The position numbers and the translations under genes were made by a program. This document shows, one piece after another, positions 24,201 through 36,712 of a stretch of DNA of 64,000 bases. The notes under the pieces were generated by a model. It ran no database searches. It was not told where the DNA came from and saw nothing but the letters and a program-made list of their open reading frames with translations. Every line of letters begins with the position of its first letter. Within the stretch, counting starts at the first letter, position 1. This DNA comes from Apus apus (taxonomy: Eukaryota > Chordata > Aves > Apodiformes > Apodidae): contig NC_067282.1 in NCBI RefSeq assembly GCF_020740795.1, positions 143,268,858 through 143,332,857 on the forward strand, given 5' to 3'.

Positions 24201-27200
24201 AAGAACTTCAAAGAAACATCAATAAAATAGTACTTGCTGGGTCAGAACCCCTTTGCAAAGAATTGTAGAAGAGGCAGTAATAGTAGTTGAATTTGACACA
24301 GAAGAAAGTATTACTGGATATTGTATTAAAGGACACTAAATGTTTCATGTGCAACCTACAGAGCAAACATTTCTTAGTAATGACAGGGCTCATATTTCTG
24401 GATGTGGTAGCCAACAGGTTTCCTAAAAAAACCCCAATAAACAAAAAACAACCCCAAAAAACTAAAAAAAAACAACAACCCCAAACCCCAACAAACCACT
24501 CAAGCCAAATACAAACAAAAAAATCCCCCAAAGAAACATAAATACCCAAACAAACCAATAAAAAAACTCCCACCTGTTACTGAATTAGTAAAAGATAGCA
24601 TTGGTTAAAAAATAGGGTGGTTTGAGGTATTTTATACCTGTATGTAATTGAGATGAGTGATAAAGAACTGCTCCAGCCTAAATGAATGACTTCATAATGG
24701 ATTCTCCATTTTAAAAGGGTTCAGTTTATAAGTAGGAAAGCTAGTAAAGTTGGATGGACTAGGAATTTGCTGATAAAGAACTACACTTTCCGATTTTAAT
24801 TGCAAAGTAATCAGGAATGTCTATCCACATAGATTAAAAGGATAAAGAGCTCTAGGCTTAGCTGGTACCTTAAGAACCATACTAGAAATTGGTCAACAGA
24901 AGAAGGCACAGAGGGAAGACCATAGTAAACTACATCTTTGGGGTAAAAAAGTATAACAATGACACTGAAAAGAAGTAAATTTTTTTAAAAAAGTTTAACC
25001 AATTACTTAAGTAAAGAGATAAGTGTATCACTATGCAGTGGTAAGAAAATACAAACCAAGATGGACATACAGTATCTGTTTGCACAATACTAAACTAATA
25101 CTTTGCCTCAATTATCAATAACAATGAGTTAATGATGAATCAAAGAAGTAAGTATAATCAAAACATAAAACAAAATTTGTGGGAACTAAAACTCAGCTTA
25201 ACTCTTTTAAGCTAATAGCTCCTGATTCAACTTGAAATTGGAGGTTAAAAACGAACACCTGAAATCCTAAAGCCCTAAAGCTAGTGAAGCCTTTTAAGTC
25301 AGAGAAGATGCTATAAGCTTGTTTAATAACAAACACATTTAATTTAAAAAGGGGGAAAAAGTAATTTAGGAAATCACAAGCCTGAAACTACAACCCCAGT
25401 GGTACTGGTAAGGCTTTAGAACAAGTTTTAATGAAGGAATAACTGAGATGAAGTGGACGATATGACCAAATGTAGCATAGTTTTACCAGAAACCTTGCAT
25501 GAGAGTAACCCAATAGCTCTCTTTCATAAAATAATCCGTGCACTAGGCCTATAATTCACACTACTGAAGTGACTTTGAATTTGTATTCGTGTGGCACTGG
25601 GGATTTTTTTAAGCAACTTACCCTCGATATTTTTTGCAATTTACTCCAATCTAACAAAGAAAACAAACAAACAAAACCAAATATAAAATCCAAGTTATCT
25701 GTGCATAGATAACATACCTTCTGAAGTTATTCCCAATCTCTCTTCTTTGCACGAATTTAAGTTGATTTTTTTCAATTGCTTGCAGTTACAAAGCTGTAAT
25801 AATGCATTATCTGAAATTCGACAGTCTCTGAGGTCTAGAGACTCTACAGCAGGGTGCAACACCTGTAAACGAAAACCCACCATTTCAGTCCAATTCTACT
25901 TTGTCATAGAACATGCCTATCTTTATCTACCATATATATAATATTAGACAACATACAGAACTTTTCAAAAACATTCACTTAAGAATAGGGTTACCAGTCC
26001 TAGCAATTAAAACCTCTAAAGAAAATATGGTATATTTGCTGCAACAGTTCATCTCCTGTAGCATGAACATTCCATTTCTGTGATCACATCTGGAGCAGGA
26101 GCATGTAAACACTATTATTTAAATAGCATCAATACTATTTTGATGTTACAGTTGCTAACACTAGTGCTTCTGTCAGCATAGACATGTTTAGCAAGGATAA
26201 TACCCTCAAACTTCCATAGCAGAAATCTGAAGTCTAAAAAAACATTGACTTGGAGCAAAACTGAAATTCGCTGATCAGGTAACGGTAATATTTGAAAGTA
26301 TTAAGCTTCCCAAGCCCCTGATTTTTCACATGCTCAGGTATTACTTAGAGTTTTGTCTTCTGTTGTGATTCACAGACTGGGAGCCGTCGCTGTCCATGGC
26401 AGTGGGCTTGGAACTAGATGATTTTTAAGGTTGCTTCCAATCCAAACCATGCTATGATTCTGTGACATTCACTGAATACATATACTAAAATCTAATCTGT
26501 CTTGAAGAAGATGGTATTTCAGATAGACTAAAGACTGTTTACATGCAGAGTACAGGAGATGAAAGTATAGATTTAGATCCTGTGGACAAATGGTGCATGG
26601 CTTTATATATCTTTATGGTAAAAGTGAGTTGGAATAATGAGTTTAGGATGCATGCCACAGAAGGATGCTCCAAGCAAAAAGCTGTGTAAGGAAGAAATGC
26701 ATTATTACACAAATCTGTGCAAGAACAGGGAGGTAAGAGATGAAATACAAGTTTATAAATAACTGTAAACTAACAGATTTTCAACTGCAAGAAATTTAAG
26801 TTCAAGCAAAATGCTTAAACAATACCACTGAAAGGACATGCAGACAAGCAAATGAGATAACATAGCCTGGAAATCTGGAACAGAATTAGCCGCAATACTG
26901 TGGAGACTATGACAGAAAGGGGCGGGAGAGAAGGAGTAGCAAAGAAAAATATCCTTATCCATATGGAAGACTAATTGATATGTTACAAGTGTGCATTATA
27001 GAATACTTCTGTTGTACATGATGTGAATTAGTAACAGTAAGAAGAGCTAAACCATTTTTTACTTAGCTTATTGTTTACCATGAGCCATTTTTGCTATATC
27101 TGCAAGATGAAAGGACAGGAAAACTGAAGAGCTAAATGGTATGAAGAAACAGTATAAATACAGAATGCAAGGGGTAGCTAGGATTTATTTTTTCTTAATG

Positions 27201-30200
27201 CAAATGAGACAAATCTGGAAACTGTTAGCAAATAAAGCAAAGGTATAACATGTCCAAGAAAGGGATGACAGCTAAGGATAGAATTGTAGGAAACTGCAGG
27301 ATCAGAGAAAGAAAAATATATGAGAAAGAGAACCAGATAAGAATATTGCAGTGCCAGAGGGAAAACAGGTTCCAACAGAAGACCAACTGTTGAATGAAGA
27401 CAAAGGCAGATGACATATTGCAGAAGAGATGGAGGAAAGATTGTAATTTAAAGTCTCTGTTTTTTTCCAGACTAAAGATATCCTAATAGGTTTCATGCAC
27501 TTACATATACACACATACGGTTTTAATAATAAGAATCTCTTAGGATGCTTACAGTAGACTACTCACTTAAAAAGTAGCCAAAATCAAATATAATCAACTT
27601 GCATTTGCCGAAATGCAGTAAATGAATGAGACTCCAATTAATCATTAAAGACTTATCTTTTACAATTAAAAAATAGTGCATATTCAAGATAAAATTTTTT
27701 GTTTCTGAGTTTTCTATGGTACTTCTGATTTAGTCTCTAGTCTTGGCTTCACCATTCTGTCTCTGAGAAACTGATACTATCTTTCAAGATACAGGTCAAA
27801 ACAGGAATGAAAAGGGAATAATTAATTTTTTGTTTCACCAAGACCACGCTTTACCCTTCCTCCATTCTTATGCCTCCCTTTGAGGCTAAAGAATGTAACA
27901 GTAGGCAGATACCAAAACAGATGTACCCCTGAATTTACAGCTAAAGAAAAGCCATTAGCAAGTTTCATTTTGAAACACTGACAGACATCAGTGAGCAAAA
28001 AGAATGAAAGAACTTGATCTATCCATTTCTAGCCCTAGTAGCATCATATTTCAAAGAACCAAGATTTAAATAAATTATATGGAGATCATGTGCATAATGT
28101 TGATAGAACGTAAAAGAAATTTAACAAGTTCCTCAAATCTTTTCATTACTAAATTATGCACTAGCTTCTTGAAACATACAACATTCAGGAACAGAGAATG
28201 GTTGGCAATAGAAGCCTCATTTCTCATACTGAAAAGAAGTAATTTATGTTAGATGATTACACATGTCAGTTATCACTGAAGGGAGAACGTTTTTAATTTA
28301 CATGTCACCACAAACAGTCTTATTACTACTAGTACAGGACTACTAGCACTATAGAGTTTAAGCAAAAAAAAAAAGTACAGATAGGACAGAGTAAGCAGGC
28401 CTGAATTTATCTGTCGTTTCATGTAGACAGTTTTAGTTAGGTTCATCCTTGTGTATTAACTACCACAGACAGAACAGTTCTGAATGGGTTCTTACCTCAC
28501 TGATATTTGAATCAGTTATTTGCCCTTGCAAACTCATTAATTTAATCAGTTTATCCTTTATGTTGGGTGGTAATGACTTTAAATCAGCAGCATATCTGGA
28601 AAGGTTCTTTGTCAGACATCGAATGCATCTGCAATGAAAGAAAGTTACAGTATGGTCAAAAAAAGGCATCACATATTAGAACTAGAATAATCAAGTCATA
28701 AGACCTCATCTTCTGCATCCAGCTATGCTGCCTTCAAACCTTATCAGTTCCAGCTGTTCCATGCTACCACTTCAGCTACTGCCCTTGGGGTTAATCAGCT
28801 GATCTTTCTGTGCAGGTGTTCCCTAATCAACTGCAGGCAAAAATTAGCCTAATTCACAGCAATCACCAACCCAGCTCACAACATGAGTTTGCTGGTAGTA
28901 TATTCACAGGACAAGCCTCTTCACCAGTTTAGCCTACACTTGGTAGGCAGTAAAATCTTTAGTTGGGACAGCTAGCTCCAGAGAAGGGAAACTTCTCTTT
29001 CACCTCTGTTAAAAACACTGAGGAAATATCTTCAGATGTAGTATTTTGTTCAATGTCTAGTTTGTAGTATACTTTTAATATTAGTTGTGCTGTGTAACCC
29101 TGTGCTCAGCCCTTTTATCCTTTTCCTTAAAATTAGATCTGATCACAGAATATTGTCACTTGAGGCAGACATTTGCTGTCTTAATGGGGTCCAGGAATTC
29201 ACAGATCAACAAGCTCGTGGTCCTACAAAGCAGATCAGGCAAATAAAATAAGCAGTGGGCACACAGAAAATATAATATATAGGAGAAAGTGAACCCACTT
29301 GGATTTTGAGAAGGCATTCAAAAAGCCTCATCAACAATGGTTCTTCAAGATATTAAGCTGCCCTGGGATGAGAATAAAGGTTCTCACACCTGCTGCTTGA
29401 AATTCTATCACAATCAGAAGCATTGATTGGTTTGACTCAGTACAGCCACTCTTCATTTTAATAGCAGTATTTTAGGCCTCCTTCCCCCCACATGCTTACT
29501 CATCAGAATAATTTATCAACCTAAAGGAAACAGCTCAACTATCATGAACACTGGGCTAGAGATTTTGAACTAACAACAGTGCCAACATACACTGCATTAT
29601 CTATACATCATAAACACCCTGCTCTCTGGGTACCTTTCGTATTCAGGGCCAAAATTGCTTCTCTGTTCAGAGAAATCTGTTCCCTTTGCCAGCCACTTAA
29701 ATTTGACTTGCACAAAGTTTCCCTCATCAGATACTGCTACATGACAAACTGCAACCAAATCTCAAAGACACACAGGACTTAAGTATCAATCTGAAAAGGA
29801 AAGACTAGGCAGAAATAAGTATTAATAGGCCTACTACAATCACAGAATGCTGGGTGATGTTTTAAAATAGATTTGAAATCCTAGAATTTTATCTGAGTGC
29901 AAGAAAATGGGATAATTTTAGTCAGAATATGCCAAGAGACTCCAGATGGAGCAGATATTTTTGGAAGAAAAGATTAAGAACTTTACTTCAGCAAAATAAA
30001 AGAGAGCTCAGTATTATCCAGATATATGTAAAATAGTACCCAGGTGGAACACTTGAAATAATGCTTTTCAAGGTCAAATATACAGAGCATTCATTTGTGT
30101 AATACTGAGTACTATAGAGGGACAGTAATAATGCAATCCTACTTCTAAGATTCCTAAGGCACTTTAATGTATCATAGGATACATAAAATGTTAATGTCCC

Positions 30201-33200
30201 AATCTCTGCAACTTTAAGTTACAACCACAGACTTACTGAAACACCTGGGCAAACTCTGGGAAGACTTTATGAATAGCTTCTAAGCATCTTCTTCACAGCA
30301 ATCGCCACACTCAGAAACATGCTAAAAGACAACTGCTGGTCCTTAAGAAAAGAACTGAAACTCTGTGAAAGGAGATTTTACTATATAAAAAAAAAGTACC
30401 TAGATATATGAGGAACACAAACTTAGAGAAAAGCTAACCAACACCCAGAGATAACAGAAAAGTAACATTCTGTTGCCTAGGAAATACCAAGACTTTAAAA
30501 AGCAAAACTAAAATGCAAGGAGTTGAAGTGGGGGAGGGAAGGGAAACTCCCCACTGTCCTCCTCTTGTTTAGAAACCTCAGTTCACATAGCCAATGGAGT
30601 GCTTTGAAGGTTCTATTACCTATTGATCATAGCTACCTGAATTAGATTCCCTGGACAAACTTTTATTTTTAAATCCTATTAAAAATGTTGAAAGGAAACA
30701 TTACTGTCCTACAAAACATTTTGCTTTTGTGGAATCAACATTTTTCCATTAACTCACCCTACCAGTAAATTCAGAGCAGCTACTCTTACTGCACAGAAAC
30801 TCTCTCTACTGTAGTTGGCGTAAATACTTTCATGTGGTCTGGATACACAGAGCAATAACCAAGACTGGTAAGTAAAGAGTGCAATGCATTCAACTGGCAG
30901 ACAGATTTTTGCTTAGTTGAACTTCATGAAAGAAGCCATGAATTCTGTTTTTCATGGATAGGCAAAACCTCAAACTGCTTCTTCTCTACTCCACATTATC
31001 AGACTTCTTACACCAGATGTTTTTAGTTCAGAGTTGTCTACAGTGTCAAAGGGCACATTCATTTGTTTCAAATGTGTCAAGAGGTGCAGAACAGAAAAGG
31101 CCTACGATCTTTAACCTTAAGCTTTATGACAAGCCAAACATGTACATCTTCAATACGTAAGACAGTAATTATATTTTTATGATTATTCTACAAATACTAA
31201 GCTATGTCACATGAAACAGAATAGCAGAACAGATGTTAGAAGTGGGACACAGAATAAGTATTGAACCAGAAGAACCGATACTAAAATGAAATTTTCACAG
31301 TTGCACAGTGAGCTGTTCAGCATCTGATCTGAATGAAAATTCCCTTCGCCAAACCTATGAGGTCACAGAAATAATACTGCCAAAATAAATAGTTCAGGGC
31401 AGGGGGCAGCAGTCCAAACTAGAATGTGTGCATACCCACAACTCTCGTCTTTTTGCAAGAGAACCTTGTATGGCACCAGAATGCCACCAAATCACAGCAA
31501 ATGAAACACATACTGATTAAAAACTCTACAGAAAGTATTACGGCTCTATAATCTGAAGTGTGGCACAGATTTAAGCAAAGAAAGAAACAAGATTTCCAGT
31601 ATGGAAACACATTAAAAAGCCCACTAAAGTTAGCAGAGTGTAGTAAGGGCACCTCTAGCAGGTCACTGTGTAAGACACTGTAACGAGGAAACAGCGATTT
31701 CAAGCAGAATCCAGGCAGAGTTTAACCATGGCCTTTGGTTGCAGAGACCTGTATGTCAACATGAGTGACTATAACAAAACCCAAGCACACAACATGATGG
31801 CCTTTAAATTGTTCCTCTGGAGATCTGCAAGAATGAATGGTTTTACTGTACCTTGGTGACTGCTGAATGAACTTGGCTGACTGCAACAGGGAAGCCTGTA
31901 CACAGCTCCAACTCAGTACGTGTACAAGTAGATTACATCACCCACGTTCTTTGCCTTGAGATTAGACAGCATACCTACATGTAACATTCTTTTACTTGAC
32001 TGCAGAAATTAAGAATAGTTGTTCACTTCTTTAAAAAAATCTAATCAAAGCTCTAAAGATGAGTGTGAAGCTCACCACAGACAAGATCTGTGCAGCATGC
32101 TGATCAATGTGAAGGGGCTTGTCTCATATTGAGATAGGTTGGGTCCTCAGCATCAGAAGGGACATAAAACTGCTATTGTGTTTTCTACTACTACTATTCT
32201 TTATGCAATAAACCAGGTAACTAGCCTTGAGAGCCCATGCCTTTCTCACCGAGATCCCAAATGAACCAGCACCTCCTTGGTGCTACCCTACCTTTGGACA
32301 GGGCAAGTCAAATACACTTTGGGAGCCTTTTGTTGGGCTATGTGTGCACCTATGTGACTATTCCCTCTTCTATGATGGATGCCTACTAAGTCATGTGAAT
32401 GGGCAAGCAGTCCTTTTTCATACAAGGGCACACATTTCAGTTATGTCTTAAATACATATTTGTCATATGATACCTACATTTTGGCCACTGGGTAAATAGA
32501 CTTTTCTGGCAAATCACACTGAAGGAGCCAAACTGTCACCAGGTACTGTAGAACATAAAACCAGCTGTATCTAAGAACTTCATACAGTCTTAAGATTTTT
32601 TTTTTCCGTTTTAAGATATGAAATGGCTAATGCAGCCATGGCTGAGTAGGGACATGCAAATCTAGACCAACTATTTAGTTCAAATTTGCAGAAAACACTC
32701 CAAAACCAATGCAGATGCATGGAAATCAATGTAAGCTATGCCAAGTCTCCTAGTTACACTTTACTGTCTCTTGTAATAAAATTTTAAATTTAGCTTGAGA
32801 GAAAAGCTTATTAAGATTAATCATATTATTTTGAAAAAGCTGGTTACATTCTCAGAGTACATTACCGATCTGCAATTCAAGCAATAATTTACATTACAAA
32901 TGTAATGATACTTCATAAAAAACAATAAAACACTTAACTGGTTAGACCAATATTGGCAACTATAATCTTATCTTCAGGGCTTTAAAAGAAGAATAAAAGT
33001 CTAAGATTAACTGTGATTTTTGCTAGCTCAAATCTGTCAAATCAAGTATTTTACTCCTAAGCTATCTCTAACTCCCTCCTAAACATAAAGGAGACTGACA
33101 TAATGAAAAACTCAAAGCAAAACACCAGGCCGTGCATTCACTGGGGCGAGGTGAAACCAGCGATCCTAAACCATCCCGCCACACCCAGATCTGCCAGGGA

Positions 33201-33827
33201 TCCTCAACCATCCTGCCACACCTAGATCTGCCAGCGATCCTCAACCATCCCGCCACACCTAGATCTGCCAGGGATCCTCAACCATCCCGCCACACCTAGA
33301 TCTGCCAGCGATCCTCAACCATCCCGCCACACCTAGATCTGCCAGGGATCCTCAACCATCCCACCATATCCAGATCTGCCAGCGATCCTCAACCATCCCG
33401 CCACACCCAGATCTGCCAGGGATCATCCTGTTACCCACCTGTCAAACCCTGCCACCTGCCCTCTAACTCCTCCCAAACTGTCACCGCTGCCAAGCCCTGG
33501 CACCTACCCCGCCACCACTACCAAACCGTCACCCACCCCACCAATCCCAACACAGGTTTGCCAGACCCTGCCCTGTCACGCAGCCCCAACTTTTCCCTCA
33601 CAGAAGACCCCGCGGGCAGCCCCCGCGGCGCTGCGTTCACCGGAGGCCGCGGCCCGGCTGTGAGAGCAGCGGTCTGACCCGCCCGCCCGGCCCAGAGCCC
33701 ACCGGGCTGTCGGGAAGGAACGGGGACCGGCGGGCACAGAGACGGGGTGTCCAGGGGGTACTCACAGGTCCAGCAGGCGCTCGACCTCCTTGCCGGCTCC
33801 GTCCCAGCCACCGCTGAGGCGGCTCAT
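18184..33827 (-). CDS. AMN1: AMN1 homolog, leucine-rich-repeat protein, gene span
   Basis: Seven minus-strand exons (33827-33766, 28628-28496, 25862-25718, 23431-23214, 19533-19477, 19034-18923, 18257-18184) join in phase to 801 nt, 266 codons with an intact stop. The protein matches the vertebrate AMN1 family (human 258 residues), named after the yeast antagonist of mitotic exit. It is almost wholly cysteine-containing leucine-rich repeats of the type seen in F-box/LRR proteins (for example [53 protein letters not shown]), without an F-box. Its role in vertebrates is poorly known; by family it may act in protein-protein recognition. All introns are GT-AG. It starts in a CpG island. No damaging change is seen. 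Confidence 0.95.
18923..19034 (-). CDS. AMN1: AMN1 exon 6
   Basis: 112 nt between a GTAACAG acceptor and a GTAGGT donor. Encodes an LRR segment with [10 protein letters not shown] and HGCPLIT. Confidence 0.93.
19477..19533 (-). CDS. AMN1: AMN1 exon 5 (57-nt exon)
   Basis: Nineteen codons, phase 0 at both ends, encoding [19 protein letters not shown]. The acceptor is TTTTCTCTAG and the donor GTAACT. Because it is a multiple of three, skipping it would keep the frame. Confidence 0.92.
19535..23213 (-). other. AMN1: AMN1 intron 4
   Basis: AT-rich intron. I see no exon or recognisable complete repeat, only small features such as poly-A near 19610, a 15-bp tandem pair (CATCATACACTTG units) near 20092-20112 and scattered A-rich tracts. 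Confidence 0.7.
23214..23431 (-). CDS. AMN1: AMN1 exon 4
   Basis: 218 nt encoding three LRR units ([40 protein letters not shown]). Acceptor TTTAACAG, donor GTAATG. Confidence 0.94.
23432..25717 (-). other. AMN1: AMN1 intron 3, with A/C-rich low-complexity tract
   Basis: No exon seen. A strongly purine/C-biased tract at about 24423-24570 is made of AAAAAC and CCCC units; the open frames on both strands there are composition artefacts. Confidence 0.7.
25718..25862 (-). CDS. AMN1: AMN1 exon 3
   Basis: 145 nt, entering in phase 0 after GTTTACAG and leaving at GAAG|GTATGT. Encodes [18 protein letters not shown] and the following LRR. Confidence 0.94.
25863..28495 (-). other. AMN1: AMN1 intron 2
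   Basis: AT-rich, no exon recognised. Contains one CR1 3' fragment (listed separately). Confidence 0.7.
26370..26463 (+). mobile_element. CR1 LINE 3'-end fragment
   Basis: GGAACTAGATGATTTTTAAGG followed by a GCTATGATTCTGTGA tail, a diverged CR1 3' end inside AMN1 intron 2. Confidence 0.8.
28496..28628 (-). CDS. AMN1: AMN1 exon 2
   Basis: 133 nt. Acceptor CTTTCATTGCAG, donor GAG|GTAAGA. Encodes [20 protein letters not shown] and [10 protein letters not shown], both characteristic of the AMN1 N-terminal region. Confidence 0.94.
28629..33157 (-). other. AMN1: AMN1 intron 1 (distal part)
   Basis: 4.5 kb of AT-rich intron. No exon, RNA gene or clear transposon recognised. Confidence 0.65.
33158..33424. 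repeat. 37-bp minisatellite with 74-bp higher-order period
   Basis: The block CCAG(C/G)GATC recurs eight times between 33157 and 33424 at an exact 37-bp spacing (seven intervals, 259 bp). The variable base alternates C, G, C, G, C, G, C, G through the array, so the true unit is a 74-bp dimer. The rest of each unit (TCAACCATCCCGCCACACC, then AGATCTGCC) is nearly invariant. It lies 0.34 kb inside AMN1 intron 1, beside the CpG island. Confidence 0.95.
33766..33827 (-). CDS. AMN1: AMN1 exon 1 (first coding)
   Basis: Encodes [20 protein letters not shown] plus two bases, then a CT|GTGAGT donor. The split codon with exon 2 gives Leu, producing the family-typical LLDLC join. The start ATG is preceded by GCC. 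Confidence 0.88.
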
Positions 33828-33917
33828 GGCCCTGGCGGGGGGCAGGGCGAGGAAGACGGCGCCGCCCCGACCCCACGGCTCCGGCGGGCGGTGCCGAAAT
33901 GGCGGCGGCTCCGCAGG

Positions 33918-33936
33918 GCATGACGGGAGATGTAGT
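33918..33936 (-). promoter_or_regulatory. ZNF143/THAP11-type promoter motif
   Basis: On the AMN1 strand the sequence reads ACTACATCTCCCGTCATGC, a near match to the vertebrate core-promoter motif ACTACANNTCCCANNATGC bound by ZNF143 and THAP11. It lies 91 bp upstream of the AMN1 ATG and in the sense orientation. Confidence 0.75.
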
Positions 33937-34545
33937 CCTGCTGCCGGCCCGCCCTGCCCGCGCCTCGCCGCGGGGCTCGGGGCGGGAGGCGGCTGGGACG
34001 CCCGGTGGAGCCGCCTGAAAGCAGCGTGAAACCCACCGGAGGGGCTGTCTCTCGCCACTTCCAGGCTGCATATTTAGGACGGAGTATCTTCCCGAGCCTG
34101 GAAGTACAGGGGAGTTTAGGGAGGTGAGCGGCCTTCAGGCAAGGGGCACGGTTGTTTCAGCAGCTGGTTCCCTCACTGCTGCCGTCCGTGACATCAAACC
34201 GCAGCACCGGTTTTCCTCATCTACGTTGATCTGCAGAAACGCGAACCTGCTCTCTGCAAGATCTTTCTACCTACAATTCTCTCTATTTTTATTTTTTTTC
34301 CTTCTGTGTTTATATTTCTGCATGGATAGTGTGGTATACATTGAGACCGTACAACTCTTACAAGCGAACAACATAATTATATATAACTGCTGCATCGTTA
34401 TCTTCAGACCAGAGACCTATCACCTACCCCTACTATAAAGAACAAGCGATCAGCTAAGATAAGGAAACATCTGTTCTCATGAAATTAACTGAAGGATCCA
34501 TATCTAAGAGAAGCACAGGCTGCTGACTGTGCCTGATAACTTCGC

Positions 34546-34983
34546 TGTGACGTGCGGAATAACGACCTTACAACCAGTTAGGTTACAAAGGAGGTATGTT
34601 TATTCAGCGCTGGGTGCGCGGGGGATCGCTCCTCCCCAGGCGTGCCCACCCTAGGGCTGCTGGCAGGCTCATTATATGCCACAAAGTAATACATCCTCAT
34701 CCCTGTTGTTGCATACGCATCGGGTGTCCGAGGATAGGGAGGGGTTATTGCAATTAGTTCCCGGAAATCATTACCAGAGTTGCCCCCCCCCGAGCTCCTC
34801 CTTGTTGCACCTGCGCAGTGTCTTCTGGTGGTCGCGGGCAGGGGTCTCTGGGATGAAGGCTGTATGTCTTCCTCGCTGTGCACTTTTCACCTCTCGGCGT
34901 TCCTTTCTGGGGTCTGCACCGCGTTCTTGCTTTCTCAGCAAGTTTCTGGGGGAACATCCTCTCACACAATACCCTCCCTCACA
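34546..34983 (-). mobile_element. LTR, minus orientation (approximate ends)
   Basis: On the minus strand it begins TGTGAGGG and ends GTCACA, with a TATA-like ATATAA near 34670-34677 and an AATAAA at 34599-34604 directly after the CCCAGCGCTG block (34605-34614). No clear target-site duplication was found at these ends, so U3 may extend further right. Confidence 0.65.
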
Positions 34984-35356
34984 ATCCAAGCCTTATCTAT
35001 ACGTTCCAGGCCTTATCGATGCTAAGCAATGCTTACTCCTGTTTACTCCTTATGTGTTAGTCCTTTTTTACCAAGGGAGGCCATCTGGTTTTCCTCAGAT
35101 CAATATCATGTCCTTACAGTGTAAGCTATAAAACCCCTAAAGAATTGCTCAGATGTGCCCAGTTTGTCTGGGACTCCTCATGCACATTAATAAAACTTTA
35201 CATTTTAAATTCTATTCAGTAAGAATGGGCCAGTTGTGAATTTTGTAACAAAAGCAGGACACGCACAAAGACAACAGAGCAAGCTTTGGTTTAGCTGTCC
35301 CCTTGACAGCATAAATGAGATGTCCCCCAGGAGTGTGAGCACCAGGCAGGGTACAG

Positions 35357-35823
35357 TGATAGGAATCTCCCTTAATAAGTAAAACCAAAGGTACATTAAT
35401 TATGATATATGTCAAAAAACTGACATCACCTGTAGGTGTGGTGGGACAGGGTAAGAAGGGTCCCTAGACAGCGTATCATTTATCTAAAAGGAGCTAGTCA
35501 GCATTTTATAAGAAAAATTGCATGCGTAGCAAAATTATCACTGATCAATACAGAAAATTGGAAACAGTAGTCTTTTTAGTTATACAAAGGTATATGGTCC
35601 TGAAAATGTAAAAATACTGTTGGTCTTGTGCACTAAGGTAGAGCACTTATGGTGTAGATACCTCCAGTGCTGCCCAGTACTGCAACAAAGAATACCTGCT
35701 TAATAATGACATTTATTATTGCTGAGTTCTATATTCAATCTCATTACCCAGCCACACTTAGCTTCCCACCTTGGTGAGGAAAGTTAGAAAGCAGGGTTTG
35801 GAGACACTGAGATTTGTATATCA
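35357..35823 (+). mobile_element. LTR, plus orientation (group shared with 39260 and 56690)
   Basis: Starts TGATAGGAATCTCC and ends GAGATTTGTATATCA, imperfect inverted termini. Reverse-complement alignable with 39260-39859 for most of its length (for example GGGAAGCTAAGTGTGGCTGGG against GGGAAGCTAGGTGTAGCTGGG, in the same reading sense). Shorter than its relatives (467 bp), and its AATAAA is degenerate. No clear target-site duplication. Confidence 0.75.
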
Positions 35824-36283
35824 ATAGGAGCAGGCCGGACTCAGCCACCATGGAGAGGTAATCGTCTCTAAGGAAACACAGGAGAGAGAAGTTTCCTCAC
35901 TGGCTGGTGGCTTGGAGGGCTAGTTCCCTGGAAGAATATGACATGGCCATGAACAAAAGGAAATATGATGCTTGTGAAGAGGGTGACAGGAAGGAGAAGT
36001 TTCACAGAGCATGTGTTCAGGCTGTGGCTTTTCACTCTATTACACCAAAATAATTAATGGGATTCTTGACACTTTAGGAAAACATTTTTCCAGCAAAACA
36101 CATTTGTAAATAAATACATAAAAAATATTTATTTTAACATTGGAAAGGCAGAAACACCCATGCTGGTGGGAGGTGCTGGCTTTGATACACATATCTCAGC
36201 AGTTCTTGGTCCTGTACCAAATCATTAAATGGTGCGTTTCCCCATAGGGGACTGCCAATTTTCTACAGGAATGGGGACTCCTA

Positions 36284-36499
36284 TCAATGATATCTCTTTA
36301 CCTTACTTTTCACCTGTTCCAATAAATCCCTTCCCAGCAATGGCATTGGGGCACCTGGTATATAAAGAAATTGGTGTTTTCCTGTACTCTTCCCTATTTT
36401 AAATGGTAAGGATTTTAAGAAAGGAGCCCTTTTATTTTGCCCTGTTGCTCCTATTACATTTACAGCCTGGTTGCTCATTGGTTTTAAGGCCTGATTCAA
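36284..36499 (-). pseudogene. ERV protease fragment
   Basis: Minus-strand frame of about 70 codons containing the retroviral protease C-terminal signature MPLLGRDLLEQV. The active-site DTG part and everything from reverse transcriptase onward were not found downstream (lower coordinates), so the element is truncated after protease. It belongs with the gag fragments to its right. Confidence 0.8.
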
Positions 36500-36712
36500 G
36501 ACTGAAAGTCACCCTGGTGTCCACCAAGGAACCTAAGGTGATGGCTTCTTTTCCCAGCTGAACTTCTATGAAGGGTTCCACTGGGAAAGAACCCTTTGGT
36601 CCTTTTCATTGTTCCAGCTCCTCAAAATTAGCTATCACAGGTGGACATTCATTTCCTTCAGGCAGCTTCAGGCAGTCCTGTTGCCAATGTCAGTGCTGCT
36701 GGCAGTAGGTCC

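Larger units (their letters stand above)
33590..34035 (-). promoter_or_regulatory. AMN1: AMN1 CpG-island promoter
   Basis: CpG-dense stretch surrounding AMN1 exon 1, with GC boxes on both sides of the ATG at 33827-33825. Overlapping GC-rich open frames here are artefacts of composition. Confidence 0.8.

Noticed and set aside
24208-24573. 121-codon minus-strand frame rich in Phe, Gly and Cys
   Set aside because: Derived from an A/C-rich low-complexity tract in AMN1 intron 3; antisense frames are also open.
33158-33424. Regularly spaced repeats that could look like a CRISPR array
   Set aside because: The units are contiguous 37-bp tandem copies with no unique spacers, in a vertebrate intron: a minisatellite.
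33518-34071. Open frames up to 144 codons on the minus strand over the AMN1 start
   Set aside because: CpG-island artefacts overlapping the genuine short AMN1 first exon, which is supported by splice phase and protein family match.
36182-36202. TGATACACATATCTCAG resembling the terminus of the 39260 LTR
   Set aside because: Similarity stops after about 17 bases, so it is not supported as a 3' LTR of the minus-strand fossil.
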